A DNA stretch of 6,335 bases. It comes from Gemmatimonadota bacterium. Lineage in GTDB: Bacteria > Orphanbacterota > Orphanbacteria > Orphanbacterales > Orphanbacteraceae. Shown here in pieces: positions 6,061 to 6,335 of this stretch. The translations under genes were made by a program, and so were the position numbers. Each line of letters begins with the position of its first letter. Position 1 is the first letter of the stretch. The notes under the pieces are model-generated. The model saw only the letters and a list, made by a program, of their open reading frames with translations. It did not search any database and had not been told where the DNA came from. The stretch covers positions 1 to 6,335 of the forward strand of contig JABDJQ010000380.1 of assembly GCA_013002425.1 (NCBI GenBank). The letters are read 5' to 3'.

Positions 6061-6122
6061 ACCTGTGGTATTCGATCACGTACCTGTAGAGATTGATCAC
6101 GCTTTCGTGTCATCCGGCCACG
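6061..6122 (-). promoter_or_regulatory. 21-bp-period direct repeat upstream of lpoB
   Basis: On the plus strand ACCTGT occurs at 6061-6066 and 6082-6087, and GATCACG at 6074-6080 and 6095-6101, both exactly 21 bases apart; a degraded third copy of the second element (GGCCACG, 6116-6122) keeps the same step. Over a full unit, 15 of 21 bases match. A step of two helical turns puts the copies on the same DNA face, as expected for cooperative binding of a regulator. It lies 19-80 bases before the lpoB start. No clear sigma-70 promoter is visible. Confidence 0.45.
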
Positions 6123-6126
6123 TATC

Positions 6127-6143
6127 GAGGGGCCGAACCCCTC
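6127..6143 (-). terminator. Second hairpin between the upstream gene and lpoB
   Basis: GAGGGG (6127-6132), 5-base loop, CCCCTC (6138-6143). A stable 6-bp stem with a UUCG-like loop on the minus strand but no T run after it. It probably reinforces the hairpin at 6152-6189 rather than acting alone. Confidence 0.35.
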
Positions 6144-6151
6144 CGCGACAT

Positions 6152-6189
6152 AAAATACGCAAGAACGGGGCCTTCCCCAGTCGTATTTT
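6152..6189 (-). terminator. Likely terminator of the gene entering from the right edge
   Basis: An 8-bp inverted repeat, AAAATACG (6152-6159) and CGTATTTT (6182-6189), encloses a smaller GGGG-CCTT-CCCC hairpin (6167-6178). On the minus strand the small GC hairpin is followed by GTTCTTGCGTATTTT, a T-rich tail, so it could stop transcription 22 bases after the stop codon at 6212. The A and T arms make it nearly symmetrical. It is not a textbook terminator because the T-rich tail is interrupted. Confidence 0.45.
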
Positions 6190-6211
6190 CCGAAGCGCGC
6201 CCCGGTCGCGC

Positions 6212-6335
6212 TCAAGTCTGCTCCAGACGGAAGAAGACGTGCTCCGACTCCGCTACCGGCTTTCCCATCCGTCCCAGCGCCCGAACACGGAAGAAGAGCG
6301 CCTGCCCCTCCCGCAGCGTCGCCACGAGTTCGCCC
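6212..6335 (-). CDS. C-terminal end of an unidentified protein (partial)
   Basis: An open frame enters from the right edge and ends at TGA (6212-6214), giving the last 40 residues. They include GELVATLREGQALFFRVRA (first 19), then a short loop GRMGKPVAESE and the end HVFFRLEQT. The pattern of strand (ALFFRVRAL), turn, and strand resembles the last two strands of a fibronectin type III-like or similar beta-sandwich domain, but 40 residues are too few to name a family. Codon use is like the neighbours. It lies on the same strand as lpoB and is separated from it by 169 bases holding two hairpins and the 21-bp repeat, so it is likely a separate transcript. It could equally be a short non-coding overhang, but the frame is sensible throughout. 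Confidence 0.6.
   Translation of the reverse strand, partial: GELVATLREGQALFFRVRALGRMGKPVAESEHVFFRLEQT

Noticed and set aside
5023..6096. Plus-strand open frame of 357 codons opposite lpoB and the lipoprotein start
   Set aside because: It crosses two real genes on the other strand, includes no recognisable domain, and has low-complexity R/V/D/E composition.

Overview
The window is GC-rich DNA (roughly 60% by eye) from a Gram-negative (double-membrane) bacterium. Two proteins carry clear lipoprotein signal peptides, and one belongs to the periplasmic LpoB family. GTG starts, 4-base GTGA gene overlaps and tight spacing are common. I cannot assign a phylum. The mix of MoxR/DUF58/BatA-like genes, an LpoB plus COG3014-like lipoprotein pair and a non-enterobacterial type of endonuclease III would suit an uncultured lineage outside the Gammaproteobacteria, but that is inference. 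No gene-free stretch exceeds about 110 bases. There is no tRNA, rRNA, CRISPR array or insertion sequence that I can see.

Layout, left to right. Positions 1-2839 (minus strand, so read right to left): a MoxR-family AAA+ ATPase overlaps by 4 bases a DUF58/von Willebrand A-type protein. After a 78-base gap with a possible promoter come a 185-residue XRE-cupin regulator and, 30 bases later, the first 94 codons of a BatA-like membrane protein that runs off the window. The first two and the last are the usual members of a MoxR/Bat locus; the regulator in the middle is the unusual part. Positions 2934-3590 (plus strand): endonuclease III (nth), divergent from moxR and convergent with the next block.

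Positions 3628-6042 (minus strand): lpoB-like lipoprotein, then a TPR-rich lipoprotein resembling COG3014, then two tiny overlapping membrane-protein genes (59 and 61 residues). The lpoB-lipoprotein junction holds a perfect 16-bp palindrome across the lpoB stop codon. Upstream of lpoB lies a 21-bp-period direct repeat. Positions 6212-6335 hold the last 40 codons of another minus-strand gene, followed by two hairpins that probably end its transcript.

How the parts fit: the left block looks like a chaperone-type ATPase plus its VWA/DUF58 client or adaptor and a membrane VWA partner, with a ligand-sensing regulator inserted. The right block looks like envelope (peptidoglycan synthase activation or lipoprotein) machinery plus small membrane proteins. 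nth is a housekeeping base-excision repair gene between them. No single system clearly new to science is proven here. The strongest leads are the regulator inside the MoxR/Bat cluster, an LpoB protein lacking the long periplasm-spanning linker, the hidden pair of small membrane proteins, and the phased repeat in front of lpoB.
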